Source: an uncultured Bacteroidales bacterium
GTDB lineage: Bacteria > Bacteroidota > Bacteroidia > Bacteroidales > UBA3824
DNA length: 64,000 nucleotides
Direction of reading: 5' to 3'
Assembly (NCBI GenBank): GCA_937877455.1
Contig: CALFIU010000177.1
Coordinates: forward strand, 62,001 to 126,000
The notes beneath the pieces are model-generated. The model did not search any database, had not been told where the DNA came from, and worked only from the letters and a program-made list of their open reading frames with translations. This document shows positions 1 through 8,381 of this stretch, piece by piece. Numbering within the stretch: position 1 is the first letter of the stretch; each line of letters begins with the position of its first letter. Position numbers and translations under genes: made by a program.

Positions 1-198
1 AGAAACTTTATCACCAGTGCTTGGAGTTGTGCGATATGTCATTTTGTCGGTTGGAATTTCACGTTTTGCACTACCACCACGGTTAGTAATTTTTGTTTCG
101 TTGTTGCCACAACCTGTTGCAGCCATTGCTACAGCAGCAGTTCCAGCGGCAGCCATTGATAAAAATTCGCGACGATTTATATTTTTGTTATTATCCAT
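1..198 (-). CDS. Aldo/keto reductase with Tat/lipoprotein leader (partial)
   Basis: Only the first 66 codons are in the window; the gene continues past base 1. The N-terminus has a twin-arginine motif (NRREFLS) followed by an Ala-rich hydrophobic stretch and a lipobox-like ATGC, so the product is probably exported folded and lipidated. The following segment (KMTYRTTPSTGDKVS) matches the start of the catalytic domain of Bacteroidetes Tat-type aldo/keto reductases, which begin with MTYR, a short turn and then the substrate barrel. It lies 43 bp behind the polyferredoxin gene on the same strand, so the two are probably co-transcribed and may form a redox pair. The family assignment rests on this short stretch only. 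Confidence 0.7.
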   Translation of the reverse strand, partial: MDNNKNINRREFLSMAAAGTAAVAMAATGCGNNETKITNRGGSAKREIPTDKMTYRTTPSTGDKVS

Positions 199-241
199 TG
201 GTCTAAAATATTAAATTTTAATTGTTAAAGGTTATTTTTGA

Positions 242-1726
242 TTAAAATTCGCTGTGTACTTTGTTGCCTTCAACGTAAATGGCACTAAATGGACGTGCTG
301 GACATAGATTTTCGCATGCTCCACAACCAATACAACGCTCTGTATCTATCATTGGTATTTTGGGCGAGTTTGGATTTGATTGACTTTGATTTATCATTGT
401 TATAGCACCAGTGGGACAATGTCGCGCACAATTTCCGCAACTTACACCATCTATCAATGGCAAACAATTATCTTTTATCCATACGGCATGTCCTACATGG
501 ATTGATGATTTTTGTTCAATCGTAATTTCTGTAATTGCACCCGTAGGACACACTTGCGAACATCGAGTACATTCGGGGCGGCAATACCCACGTTCAAAAC
601 TCATTTCAGGTTGCATAAGAGTTGATAGATTATTCGACGGACGAAGTACGCCATTTGGACATTCTGCAACGCAAAGTTGGCATGCTGTACAATGTTCAGA
701 GAAATTTTTTAGGCTATGCGACCCAGCTGGTTTTATGGGGAAAAAGCGTTCAGGTATTTTTTTATCTTCAATAACAGCAAGTCCTCCGTCAACCTTTTTT
801 TGCTGTGCTTTTACAACCGAGGTTGCAGCAAACAACGAAACAATTGATAAAAATTTTCTACGTCCGTTGTCGTTTGTTTCTGTATTTGAATTGCTTGCTT
901 GTGTTTGTTCTGTTTTATGAGAAAAACTTATTGCGTGTTTTTTGCATTTTCCAATGCAATTGAAACAGTCAACGCATCGCGAATGATCAACACTATAGTT
1001 TTTGTAATCAATTGCTGATGCCTTGCAGTTTTTGGTACACAACGAACAACCTACACATTTATCTTTGTCGATGTTAATTTTATAATACGAAAATTTAGAA
1101 AGATAGCCCAAAACAGTACCGACAGGACAAATATTGTTGCACCAAGTGCGACCATTTTTCCATGCCAACACACAGAAAACTATCAATGTAATCAACGATA
1201 CAACAAACACAGGAATACTTTTTAACCAAACATCTGTTTGATAAAAAGCATAACTTTCGTAATGTTCGGCTATGTTAGCAAAAATATTGTTAAACCATTG
1301 ATATACAGGCTGAAAAATATTAGAAACTATTCTTCCGTATGCGCTATAAGGAGCAATGAGAATGGCTATCGAATTTAATCCGAAAACCATCAATAAAACA
1401 AAAATTGCCAAAACAATCAACCTTAAAATCTTGTGTTCTGGCGAATATGTAAATCTATTTTTCTTAAATTTTCCTCCAATATGTGAAATTATGTCTTGAA
1501 AAACGCCTGCTGGACATACAACAGAACAATAAATTCGTCCAAAAATAAGCGTTATTGCTATTAATGACAATATAACTACAAAATTAAGTGCTAAAACTGC
1601 AGGAAGAAATTGAATTTTAGCCATCCAGCCAAGCCAACTATGCAGACTACCCGTAAAGTCGAGAAATAGAAAAGTTACGCCTACAAAAAAAAGTATAGCT
1701 ATAGCTACTCTAATTTTTTTTAACAT
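242..1726 (-). CDS. Membrane polyferredoxin, NapH-NapG-like fusion
   Basis: About 494 residues. The N-terminal half has several membrane helices and two CxxxCP motifs (CSVVCPAG and CNNICPVG) as in NapH/NosR-type quinol-oxidising proteins, followed by two 4Fe-4S ferredoxin motifs (CVGCSLCTKNC, CVDCFNCIGKC). Then comes an internal twin-arginine-like segment (GRRKFLS plus a hydrophobic run) and a second ferredoxin half with four more clusters (for example CTACQLCVAECP, CGNCARHCPTG, CIGCGACENLCP), resembling NapG. It probably passes electrons from the membrane quinone pool to a periplasmic acceptor. The start is placed at the ATG at 1726: the longer frame begins with TTG inside the TATATTTG promoter box. 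The downstream neighbour is the Tat-type aldo/keto reductase. Confidence 0.85.
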   Translation of the reverse strand: MLKKIRVAIAILFFVGVTFLFLDFTGSLHSWLGWMAKIQFLPAVLALNFVVILSLIAITLIFGRIYCSVVCPAGVFQDIISHIGGKFKKNRFTYSPEHKILRLIVLAIFVLLMVFGLNSIAILIAPYSAYGRIVSNIFQPVYQWFNNIFANIAEHYESYAFYQTDVWLKSIPVFVVSLITLIVFCVLAWKNGRTWCNNICPVGTVLGYLSKFSYYKINIDKDKCVGCSLCTKNCKASAIDYKNYSVDHSRCVDCFNCIGKCKKHAISFSHKTEQTQASNSNTETNDNGRRKFLSIVSLFAATSVVKAQQKKVDGGLAVIEDKKIPERFFPIKPAGSHSLKNFSEHCTACQLCVAECPNGVLRPSNNLSTLMQPEMSFERGYCRPECTRCSQVCPTGAITEITIEQKSSIHVGHAVWIKDNCLPLIDGVSCGNCARHCPTGAITMINQSQSNPNSPKIPMIDTERCIGCGACENLCPARPFSAIYVEGNKVHSEF

Positions 1727-1771
1727 TTTTAAATTAATTACGATTATATTATTTGCTTGTTTGTTTGGCTG

Positions 1772-1800
1772 CAAATATAATTTTTTTTATAAAATCCCAA
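1772..1800 (-). promoter_or_regulatory. Bacteroidetes-type promoter of the polyferredoxin operon
   Basis: On the minus strand TTG (1800-1798), an 18-bp spacer and TATATTTG (1779-1772) match the Bacteroidetes -33/-7 consensus. Transcription would start near 1765, which places the ATG at 1726 as the first usable start. Confidence 0.7.
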
Positions 1801-1832
1801 TATTTTCTTGCTAAAAAATTTTGTTGAAAAAA

Positions 1833-2036
1833 CACGGCAATTTCATTTGAACAAGCGGACACGTAGATCCGCCCTTACACATTATTTTATTTGGGGTGGG
1901 ATTATAGGAGTTAATGTAAAGGCGGCAAGCTGGCTTTACGCTAACTCCTATTTATAATATTGAATATCACCATATTTTGTAGGGGCGGGTCTATGTACTT
2001 GCCCACATTGATGTCGATTCAAATGAAATTGTCATG
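1833..2036. repeat. Nested palindromic intergenic element, copy A
   Basis: The outer arms CAATTTCATTTGAA (1838-1851) and TTCAAATGAAATTG (2018-2031) are perfect 14-bp inverted repeats. Inside are two GC-rich hairpin segments in opposite orientation (around 1853-1875 and 1981-2004, each like GCGGACACGTAGATCCGCCC), and a central inverted repeat AGGAGTTAnnGTAAAG around 1906-1950. The same terminal sequence and a GGCGGAC hairpin recur at 61333-61402. It has no reading frame and looks like a non-autonomous mobile or REP-like palindrome. Confidence 0.75.
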
Positions 2037-2140
2037 TTTTTTGATTAACAATAGATTAATGTGAGAAAAACAAAGAGATGGTTTAATTATAATTTATGCT
2101 TTGCATGTGTTATTAACGCTCAAAATAAAAAAACATTGAT

Positions 2141-2257
2141 TTTAAAAAAAAAATATAAAAAAACGTTGTCAACGTTTTTTTGACAACGCTTTTTGTTAAA
2201 AAATAAAACAAACAATCAAACAATCAAAATTGTAGGGAAAACCTATCTTTATTTGTA
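2141..2257 (-). ncRNA. Candidate small RNA, tandem copy 1
   Basis: On the minus strand a TAAATTTGC promoter box (2270-2262) is followed by about 95 nt ending in a strong intrinsic terminator: CGTTGTCA and TGACAACG arms around 2164-2189, then a long U-run. There is no convincing reading frame. The 5' part (ACAAATAAAGATA, then TTTTGATTGTTTG) is shared with the neighbouring unit at 2345-2457, so the two look like duplicated small-RNA genes. No RNA family was recognised. Confidence 0.55.
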
Positions 2258-2344
2258 CGTTGCAAATTTATTTGTGTTTTTATTTTGTTGCAATACCGTT
2301 TTAAGGTGAATTTCTTAAAGTTTATCTCCCTATTTCGGGGGATT

Positions 2345-2457
2345 ATAAAAAAAAAACGTCGGCTAAGGGGGTGTGTGAAAGGAAAGAATGCCGACGTTTT
2401 TTGCGTTAAAAATCAAACAAACAATCAAAATCGTAATAAGAAGTTCTCTTTCTTTGT
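2345..2457 (-). ncRNA. Candidate small RNA, tandem copy 2
   Basis: On the minus strand TATCTTTGC (2471-2463) is a good -7 box. The predicted transcript starts near 2456 (ACAAAGAAAGAGA), contains TTTTGATTGTTTG as in copy 1, and ends in a terminator with arms CGTCGGC (2357-2363) and GCCGACG (2390-2396) and a U-run. The 26-nt terminator loop carries UCUUUCC and a CCCCC run, a pyrimidine-rich loop that could pair with purine-rich leader sequences. A forward frame of 65 codons across this region has no family features and is treated as spurious. Confidence 0.6.
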
Positions 2458-2673
2458 ACATTGCAAAGATAAGATACATTAAAAATGTCTGCAATAGCCA
2501 TTAAAAGCGATTTTTTTTGTTTTTTATCCCTATTTTTGGTGAAAAATTGAGATTTTTTCTTATTTAAATTATTTTTTTATGATTTTTTATGTGTAGATAT
2601 TAACGGGAGTTCTAAAAATTGCTTTTACACCTTATTATATTAAGTGTTTTTATCTTTTTAGCAAAATTATATG

Positions 2674-2681
2674 TATTTTTG
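2674..2681 (+). promoter_or_regulatory. -7 box (TATTTTTG) before tatD
   Basis: TATTTTTG followed 17 bp later by the tatD ATG gives a very short leader; no clear -33 TTG is seen. Confidence 0.5.
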
Positions 2682-2698
2682 CAATAAAAAGATAGAAA

Positions 2699-3358
2699 AT
2701 GCAGTTTGTTGACATTCATTCGCATATAAAGCACACCGATGCAGTTCAGATTCTTGACATTGCCACCGACAAAATAAAAGCAGTGGATGCCGAATTTTTT
2801 TCAACAGGTATTCATCCAAAATTGTTTGATGTGGCTACGTTAGAAAAAGATTTTGATATAGTGGAGTTGCTTTGTGGATATAAAAATTGTGTTGCGGTGG
2901 GCGAAACGGGATTGGATAGAAGTGTTGACAATTTTGAGATGCAAACCAAAATTTTTGAACGTCAAATATCTATTGCAAAAAAATATTCTAAGCCATTGAT
3001 TGTGCATTGTGTAAGAGCATATAACGATGTATTGTTTTATGTAAAAAAACATAATTTTAAAAATCCAGTGGTTTTTCATTGTTACAATGCTAACATACAA
3101 ACAACACAAAGTTTGTTGAAATATCCACAATTTTATTTTTCATTTTCCGACCGATTTTTGTCTATGCCCAAAAACATTGAACAGATAAAAGCAATTTCGA
3201 TAGAAAGGCTTTTTGTAGAAACCGATAATAATTCAGAAAGTTGTTTGTCATCAATAATGGACATCGTGGCGATGTTAAAAGGCTTGGAAAAGAAAAATTT
3301 GTTGACCCAAATGCACAAAAATTTTGAAAAAATAAAAAATAGTGGTCTGAATTTCTGA
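2699..3358 (+). CDS. TatD family metal-dependent hydrolase
   Basis: 219 residues, a little shorter than typical TatD proteins (about 255-265). The metal-binding residues of the TIM-barrel amidohydrolase fold are present in order: HSH (DIHSH near residue 7), the bridging Glu in GETGLD (near 68), His in LIVHC (near 101), His in VFHCY (near 124) and Asp in VETDN (near 175). TatD proteins are cytoplasmic 3'-5' DNases/phosphoesterases. It is monocistronic with its own -7 box; asnS follows 139 bp downstream with a separate promoter. Confidence 0.85.
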   Translation: MQFVDIHSHIKHTDAVQILDIATDKIKAVDAEFFSTGIHPKLFDVATLEKDFDIVELLCGYKNCVAVGETGLDRSVDNFEMQTKIFERQISIAKKYSKPLIVHCVRAYNDVLFYVKKHNFKNPVVFHCYNANIQTTQSLLKYPQFYFSFSDRFLSMPKNIEQIKAISIERLFVETDNNSESCLSSIMDIVAMLKGLEKKNLLTQMHKNFEKIKNSGLNF

Positions 3359-3375
3359 ATAATAACATTTTTTTT

Positions 3376-3421
3376 TAATTTTGACCGCTCGAAAAGGTGT
3401 TGGTTTTTAGAAAAAACTAAC
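3376..3421 (+). promoter_or_regulatory. asnS promoter and leader hairpin
   Basis: TAATTTTG (3376-3383) is a -7-like box. The roughly 105-nt leader includes a hairpin GTTGGTTTTT / AAAAACTAAC (3399-3421) before the asnS ATG at 3498. Confidence 0.4.
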
Positions 3422-3497
3422 AAAATTATAAACGCTTTTCCGCTTTTGAGACTACAGCGGTTTAACGCGGGCATATAAAGCATTATAAAAAAAGAAA

Positions 3498-4892
3498 ATG
3501 AAAAGGACAAAAGTAATCGATTTGCTAAAAGCCACCGAATTTGGCAAAAATGTGGAAGTTAAAGGGTGGGTACGTACCAAACGCGGTAGCAAAGCCGTGA
3601 ATTTTATAGCACTCAACGACGGTTCAACAATAAAAAATGTACAGATAGTGGTTGATGTTGCCAATTTTGACGAAAATGTTTTAAAACAAGTAACCACAGG
3701 AGCTTGCATAGCAGTGGAAGGTGTTTTAAAAGAAAGTCAAGGCAGCGAGCAAAGCGTTGAAATACAATGTGTAAAGATAGAAGTATTAGGTCCTGCGGGC
3801 GATGATTATCCATTGCAGAAAAAAGGTCATACAATGGAATTTCTTCGCGAACATGCCAATATACGTATGCGAACCAACACTTTTGGCGCGGTGATGCGTA
3901 TTCGTCACAATATGGCGATGGCTATTCATACTTTTTTTCACGAAAATGGCTTTTTCTATCTCAATACGCCTATAATAACGGCAAGCGATGCCGAAGGAGC
4001 GGGGCAGATGTTTCAAGTAACAACGCTCGACCTCAACAATTTACCTAAAAACGAAGATGGGAAACCAGATTATTCGCAAGATTTTTTTGGTAGCCAAACC
4101 AATCTTACAGTTAGCGGTCAACTCGAAGGCGAACTTGGAGCCACAGCATTGGGTGCAATTTATACTTTTGGTCCAACATTCCGTGCCGAAAATAGCAATA
4201 CTCCAAGGCATTTGGCTGAGTTTTGGATGGTTGAACCAGAAATAGCTTTCTACGACCTTAACGATTTAATGGATTTGGAAGAAAAATTTATCAAATATTG
4301 CGTTAGGTGGGCACTTGACAATTGCAAAGACGATCTTGAGTTTCTTAACAAAATGATTGATAAAACGTTAATCGAACGTCTTAATCATGTTGTTAACGAA
4401 AGTTTTGTAAGGTTGCCTTATACCGAGGGTATAAAAATATTGGAAGAAGCTATCAAAAATGGAAAAAAATTTGAATTTCCTATTTCGTGGGGTGTAGATC
4501 TTGCCAGCGAACATGAACGTTATCTTGTGGAAGAACATTTTAAAAAGCCAGTGATAATGATAGATTATCCAAAAGAAATAAAGGCTTTTTATATGAAAAT
4601 GAATGCCGACAACAAAACTGTTCAGGGTACTGATGTGCTTTTCCCTGCTATTGGTGAAATAATTGGTGGTAGTGTACGTGAAGAAAGTTACCAAAAACTT
4701 GAAAATCGTATCAATGAACTTAATATCAATATTGATAGTTACAATTGGTATATGGAAACTCGCAAGTGGGGTTCTTGTCCGCATGCTGGATTTGGACTCG
4801 GATTTGAAAGGTTGATACTTTTTGTTACGGGTATGCAAAATATTAGGGACGTTATCCCATTTCCAAGAACACCAAAAAATGCAGCTTTTTAA
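3498..4892 (+). CDS. asnS: Asparaginyl-tRNA synthetase
   Basis: 464 residues, the usual length. It opens with the OB-fold anticodon-binding domain (VKGWVRTKRGSKAVNFIALN), followed by the class II catalytic core with motif 2 (FRAENSNT...HLAEFWMVEPE) and motif 3 (GFGLGFERLI near the C-terminus). It charges tRNA-Asn with asparagine in the cytoplasm. The ATG at 3498 gives a full-length N-terminus. A rho-independent terminator follows at 4914-4952, so it is a single-gene unit. Confidence 0.97.
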   Translation: MKRTKVIDLLKATEFGKNVEVKGWVRTKRGSKAVNFIALNDGSTIKNVQIVVDVANFDENVLKQVTTGACIAVEGVLKESQGSEQSVEIQCVKIEVLGPAGDDYPLQKKGHTMEFLREHANIRMRTNTFGAVMRIRHNMAMAIHTFFHENGFFYLNTPIITASDAEGAGQMFQVTTLDLNNLPKNEDGKPDYSQDFFGSQTNLTVSGQLEGELGATALGAIYTFGPTFRAENSNTPRHLAEFWMVEPEIAFYDLNDLMDLEEKFIKYCVRWALDNCKDDLEFLNKMIDKTLIERLNHVVNESFVRLPYTEGIKILEEAIKNGKKFEFPISWGVDLASEHERYLVEEHFKKPVIMIDYPKEIKAFYMKMNADNKTVQGTDVLFPAIGEIIGGSVREESYQKLENRINELNINIDSYNWYMETRKWGSCPHAGFGLGFERLILFVTGMQNIRDVIPFPRTPKNAAF

Positions 4893-4913
4893 AAAATAAA
4901 GTTGTAGAAATAT

Positions 4914-4952
4914 AAAAAAAGGCATGAGACAATTTTGGTTTCGTGCCTTTTT
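4914..4952 (+). terminator. asnS terminator
   Basis: Stem GGCATGAGAC (4921-4930) with GTTTCGTGCC (4938-4947), including two G-U pairs, preceded by A-run and followed by TTTTT. Confidence 0.8.
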
Positions 4953-5132
4953 GCATAATAAAAAACGTTCGTAAGTTTGTATTTTTGTTTCAAAAGTTTG
5001 TCGATTTGTAAAAAACGTTACCATGAAACATATTTATAAGGCTTTGAAACATAAAACAAAGCCAGTTTAAATGCTAATTGCTTTATTTGCATACATTTTT
5101 TTTAAAAGATAGTGTAAATTAAACATTAGATT

Positions 5133-5217
5133 TATTTTTGTAATTAGTAATTAAACTGAAACCGCCGGGTCTTTCCCTCCCATTTATCATCAAAACACAT
5201 CTCCGGCGGCTTTTTTT
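5133..5217 (+). ncRNA. Candidate small RNA or leader ending in a terminator, upstream of GH95
   Basis: TATTTTTG (5133-5140) is a -7 box. The predicted transcript, starting near 5147, folds into a GC-rich hairpin (CCGCCGG 5162-5168 with CCGGCGG 5203-5209) with a 34-nt loop rich in pyrimidines (UCUUUCCCUCCC) and a run of seven U. The transcript would stop 30 bp before the GH95 ATG (5247), so it is either an attenuator leader or a short independent RNA. The terminator loop resembles that of the candidate RNA at 2345-2457. Confidence 0.5.
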
Positions 5218-5246
5218 AGTTGTTGAAAAAAATAAAAAAAAACGCA

Positions 5247-7703
5247 ATGAAAAAATCTATAACATTATTATTATTGATATTGACAGTTGTTTGCAATGCG
5301 CAAAATCATAAACTTTGGTACGAAAAACCTGCCGACAATTGGCTTGAGGCTTTGCCTGTTGGTAATTCTAAACTTGGAGCTATGGTTTATGGAAAAACAA
5401 GTTGTGAAGAAATACAATTAAACGAAGAAACTTTTTGGGCAGGCTCGCCACACAATAATGTTGCGGATAGTGCGTGGTGTTACCTTGATGAGGTTAGAAA
5501 TCTAATTTTTGATGCAGAGGAGCAGCAAGCGCACCAGATTTTGGAAAAAAACTTTTTTAAAGGTCCACATGGAATGAGTTTTTTGCCATTGGGAAGTGTG
5601 TTTATAGACTTTGGAGATAGCAGCAAACCAACTAATTATCGTCGTGAGCTTGATCTGTCAACAGCAGTTAATAAAACTGTTTACGAAATTGGAGATGTGT
5701 CATATACACGAACTGTTGTTGCACCTTTGTCAGAAAAAGTTGTGGCTGTGAATATAAAATGTAGTCGCAAAAAATCGCTTGGATTTAAACTATCGTTTTC
5801 AAGTCCGTTGAAATATAATTCGGTTGTAAATAACGGTGTTATTAACGCACAGGTTTTGAATACGGCACAGGAAGGTATAGAAGGAAAACTTAAAGCCGAA
5901 TGTAGAGTTTGGACGCAAACCGATGGAGAAATTTCTGATATAGATGACCATTTAGAAATAAAAAATGCCACGTCAGCAACTATTTATATAACAGCAGCCA
6001 CCAATTTTAAAAATTATTCCGACATAACAGCCGATGCAAAAAAAATAGTTGATGATATTGTAAATAGCATAAAGCCAAAAAGTTATAAGTCTATTTACGA
6101 TTCGCATATAAAACTATATTCACAACAATATAATAGGGTAGGGTTATTTTTGCCAAGCAATTCAAATAGTAGTTTGCCAACTGATGTTAGACTATCAAAC
6201 TTTATAAAATCAAACGATTATGATTTTGTGTCGTTGATGGTTCAGTATGGGAGATATTTGCTTATATCATCGTCGCAGCCTGGCGGACAACCTGCCAATT
6301 TGCAAGGAATATGGAATAGCCAAGTAAATCCTCCGTGGGATAGCAAATATACAATCAACATCAATACGGAGATGAATTATTGGCCATCAGGAGTTTGTAA
6401 TCTTTCAGAAACAGAACTTCCACTTTTTGATATGTTGGCCGATTTGAGTGTAACTGGTGTTGATGCTGCCAAAAAATTATACAATTGTGGCGGTTGGACA
6501 GCGCATCATAATACCGACTTGTGGCGTATTTCTGGTCCTGTAGATGGCGTTTATTGGGGTATGTTTCCAACAGGAGGTGCATGGCTTTCTACTCATATTT
6601 GGCAACATTATTTGTTTAGTGGTGATGTTGATTTTTTAAGGAAAAACTATGGAATAATGGAAGGTGCTGCGGTTTTTTTGTTGGACTTTTTAACCAAACA
6701 TCCAAAATATGGTTGCTTGGTAATAACGCCGTCGGTTTCGCCTGAACATGGTCCTGATGGTAAGACTACATCTTTAACGGCAGGAACTACAATGGATAAT
6801 CAGATAGTTTTTGATGTTTTGTCTAATACTCTCGAGGCAATGAAAATATTAAAAATCACAAATTTAGACTTATCAAAAAGACTAAAAAGTGCTTTAAACA
6901 ATCTTTCTGCAATGAAAATTGGCAGACATGGACAATTGCAAGAGTGGCTTGGAGATTTTGATAATCCTACCGACGAACATCGTCATGTATCGCATTTGTA
7001 TGGGTTATATCCGTCAAACCAAATATCGCCATATCGAAATCCTGAGTTGTTTTGGGCAGCTCGAAATACGCTTTTGCAGCGTGGCGACATGGCAACAGGG
7101 TGGTCGTTGGGGTGGAAAATAAACTTTTGGGCGCGTATGTTGGACGGTAACCATGCTTTTAAAATTATTTCAAATATGCTTAACATTTTGCCATCTCGGT
7201 ATTCTGGGTTTGGAGTGGATTCAAAATATTCCAACGGACGTATTTATCCAAATCTTTTTGATGCGCATCCACCATTTCAGATTGATGGTAACTTTGGTTT
7301 AACAGCAGGAGTTTGTGAAATGTTGTTGCAGAGCCATGATGGAGCTGTGCATCTTTTGCCAGCTTTGCCAGATGTTTGGCAAAAGGGTAGTGTGTTTGGT
7401 TTATGCGCTCGTGGTGGTTTTACTGTGGGAATGACGTGGGATAATGGTAAACTTTTGTCGGCAGAAATTGTAAGTAATAATGGTGGCGTGCTTAGACTTA
7501 GAAGTTACAGCCAATTGAAATGTAAGGGGTTAAAACCAGCTGAAGGCGTTTGTTCAAATCATTTTTTGACGATTGCTAATATAAAAAAGCCTGAAATTTC
7601 GTCTGAATTGGATATTAAGCCCGAACTCCAATTAAAAAAAGTGTATGAATATGATTTAGAAACCCAAAAAGGTTGTAAATATAAAATTTTAGCTGTTGAT
7701 TAA
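5247..7703 (+). CDS. Secreted glycoside hydrolase family 95 (alpha-L-fucosidase-like)
   Basis: 818 residues from the ATG at 5247; the longer frame starts with TTG just after the upstream terminator. Residues 1-20 are a signal peptide (MKKSITLLLLILTVVCNAQ). The mature N-terminus has the GH95 signature WLEALPVGNSKLGAMVYG and LNEETFWAG. The (alpha/alpha)6 domain contains INTEMNYWPSG, HRHVSHLYGLYP and LFDAHPPFQIDGNFG, the conserved segments around the active site of family 95, whose members hydrolyse alpha-1,2-fucosyl (some alpha-galactosyl) linkages with inversion. It is expected to act in the periplasm or at the outer membrane on host or plant glycans. It stands alone, not in a SusCD locus. Confidence 0.92.
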   Translation: MKKSITLLLLILTVVCNAQNHKLWYEKPADNWLEALPVGNSKLGAMVYGKTSCEEIQLNEETFWAGSPHNNVADSAWCYLDEVRNLIFDAEEQQAHQILEKNFFKGPHGMSFLPLGSVFIDFGDSSKPTNYRRELDLSTAVNKTVYEIGDVSYTRTVVAPLSEKVVAVNIKCSRKKSLGFKLSFSSPLKYNSVVNNGVINAQVLNTAQEGIEGKLKAECRVWTQTDGEISDIDDHLEIKNATSATIYITAATNFKNYSDITADAKKIVDDIVNSIKPKSYKSIYDSHIKLYSQQYNRVGLFLPSNSNSSLPTDVRLSNFIKSNDYDFVSLMVQYGRYLLISSSQPGGQPANLQGIWNSQVNPPWDSKYTININTEMNYWPSGVCNLSETELPLFDMLADLSVTGVDAAKKLYNCGGWTAHHNTDLWRISGPVDGVYWGMFPTGGAWLSTHIWQHYLFSGDVDFLRKNYGIMEGAAVFLLDFLTKHPKYGCLVITPSVSPEHGPDGKTTSLTAGTTMDNQIVFDVLSNTLEAMKILKITNLDLSKRLKSALNNLSAMKIGRHGQLQEWLGDFDNPTDEHRHVSHLYGLYPSNQISPYRNPELFWAARNTLLQRGDMATGWSLGWKINFWARMLDGNHAFKIISNMLNILPSRYSGFGVDSKYSNGRIYPNLFDAHPPFQIDGNFGLTAGVCEMLLQSHDGAVHLLPALPDVWQKGSVFGLCARGGFTVGMTWDNGKLLSAEIVSNNGGVLRLRSYSQLKCKGLKPAEGVCSNHFLTIANIKKPEISSELDIKPELQLKKVYEYDLETQKGCKYKILAVD

Positions 7704-7760
7704 TAATTATTTATGTTTTTACGATTGGGATTTTTTTTAAATGGTTTGTTGATTATAATA

Positions 7761-7800
7761 AAAAAACTCACGGACAATGTAAAAACCGTGAGTTTTTTTG
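7761..7800. terminator. Bidirectional terminator between GH95 and lipoprotein gene
   Basis: Perfect stem AACTCACGG (7765-7773) / CCGTGAGTT (7786-7794) with A-run on one side and T-run on the other serves both convergent genes. Confidence 0.85.
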
Positions 7801-7818
7801 TTATTTTTTGTAGAAAAA

Positions 7819-8325
7819 TTAGTCAGCGTTGCCTAATATTAGTTGAAATTTTTCAGCAAAAGCTTTTTGAGCTGCCATAAATTTAGATTCGGCAGTTTTT
7901 ATTTTGTTGTCGCCTTTGGTATAAGTGTCGTTCCAAGAGTTGTGAAGTTCGGTAGTAAATTCTTCTTCAGGAATTTTGTAAATTCTTATAAGTTCGCGTA
8001 CTTCGTTTTCGGCAACAGAACGGTTTTGTTCTATATAATCTAAAAACGCTTTTTTTAGTTGGTCTGCACCGTCGAAGTTTGGCATTGCTTTAACTTCTTC
8101 TTCAGCTTTAGAAAGTTGAGTTAAAAATGCAACAAGTTGGTTGTCCATTTTTTCGGCATTGTAAGTGTCGTAGGTTTTAACAAGTTCGTCGTATTGGTTA
8201 ACTACTTGTTTTTGTTGAGCGATGAGCATGTTGTTAAAGTTGGCGGCATCTTCTCGCGAAGGTCCGCAACTTACTATTATTGCCGAAACAATTAATGCTA
8301 AAAATGCTAAAATGCTGTGTTTCAT
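7819..8325 (-). CDS. Hypothetical helical lipoprotein
   Basis: 168 residues. A signal peptide ends in a lipobox-like IVSC (Cys20), so the protein should be lipid-anchored. The rest is highly charged and predicted almost wholly helical, with heptad-like spacing suggesting a coiled-coil bundle. No enzymatic motif is visible and the family was not recognised. It has its own TATATTTG promoter box at 8365-8372, and the chemoreceptor gene lies 56 bp upstream on the same strand with a separate promoter. Confidence 0.8.
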   Translation of the reverse strand: MKHSILAFLALIVSAIIVSCGPSREDAANFNNMLIAQQKQVVNQYDELVKTYDTYNAEKMDNQLVAFLTQLSKAEEEVKAMPNFDGADQLKKAFLDYIEQNRSVAENEVRELIRIYKIPEEEFTTELHNSWNDTYTKGDNKIKTAESKFMAAQKAFAEKFQLILGNAD

Positions 8326-8364
8326 GTTTTAAACTTATGTTTATTGGTTTAAATTTTTACGGCG

Positions 8365-8372
8365 CAAATATA
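8365..8372 (-). promoter_or_regulatory. -7 box (TATATTTG) of the lipoprotein gene
   Basis: TATATTTG reading leftward, 40 bp before the ATG at 8325. It lies in the gap between the chemoreceptor stop and the lipoprotein start. Confidence 0.6.
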
Positions 8373-8381
8373 GCAAAAAAA

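Noticed and set aside
17..214. Forward 65-codon frame at the window start
   Set aside because: It is antisense to the Tat leader of the aldo/keto reductase, which has recognisable motifs.
1750..2040. CRISPR-like repeat array
   Set aside because: The repeats are inverted and nested, not direct repeats with unique spacers.
2285..2482. Forward 65-codon frame in the intergenic region
   Set aside because: It covers a minus-strand promoter and terminator and has a low-complexity basic sequence without family features.
4368..5024. 218-codon reverse frame opposite asnS
   Set aside because: Antisense to conserved asnS motifs and running through the asnS terminator.
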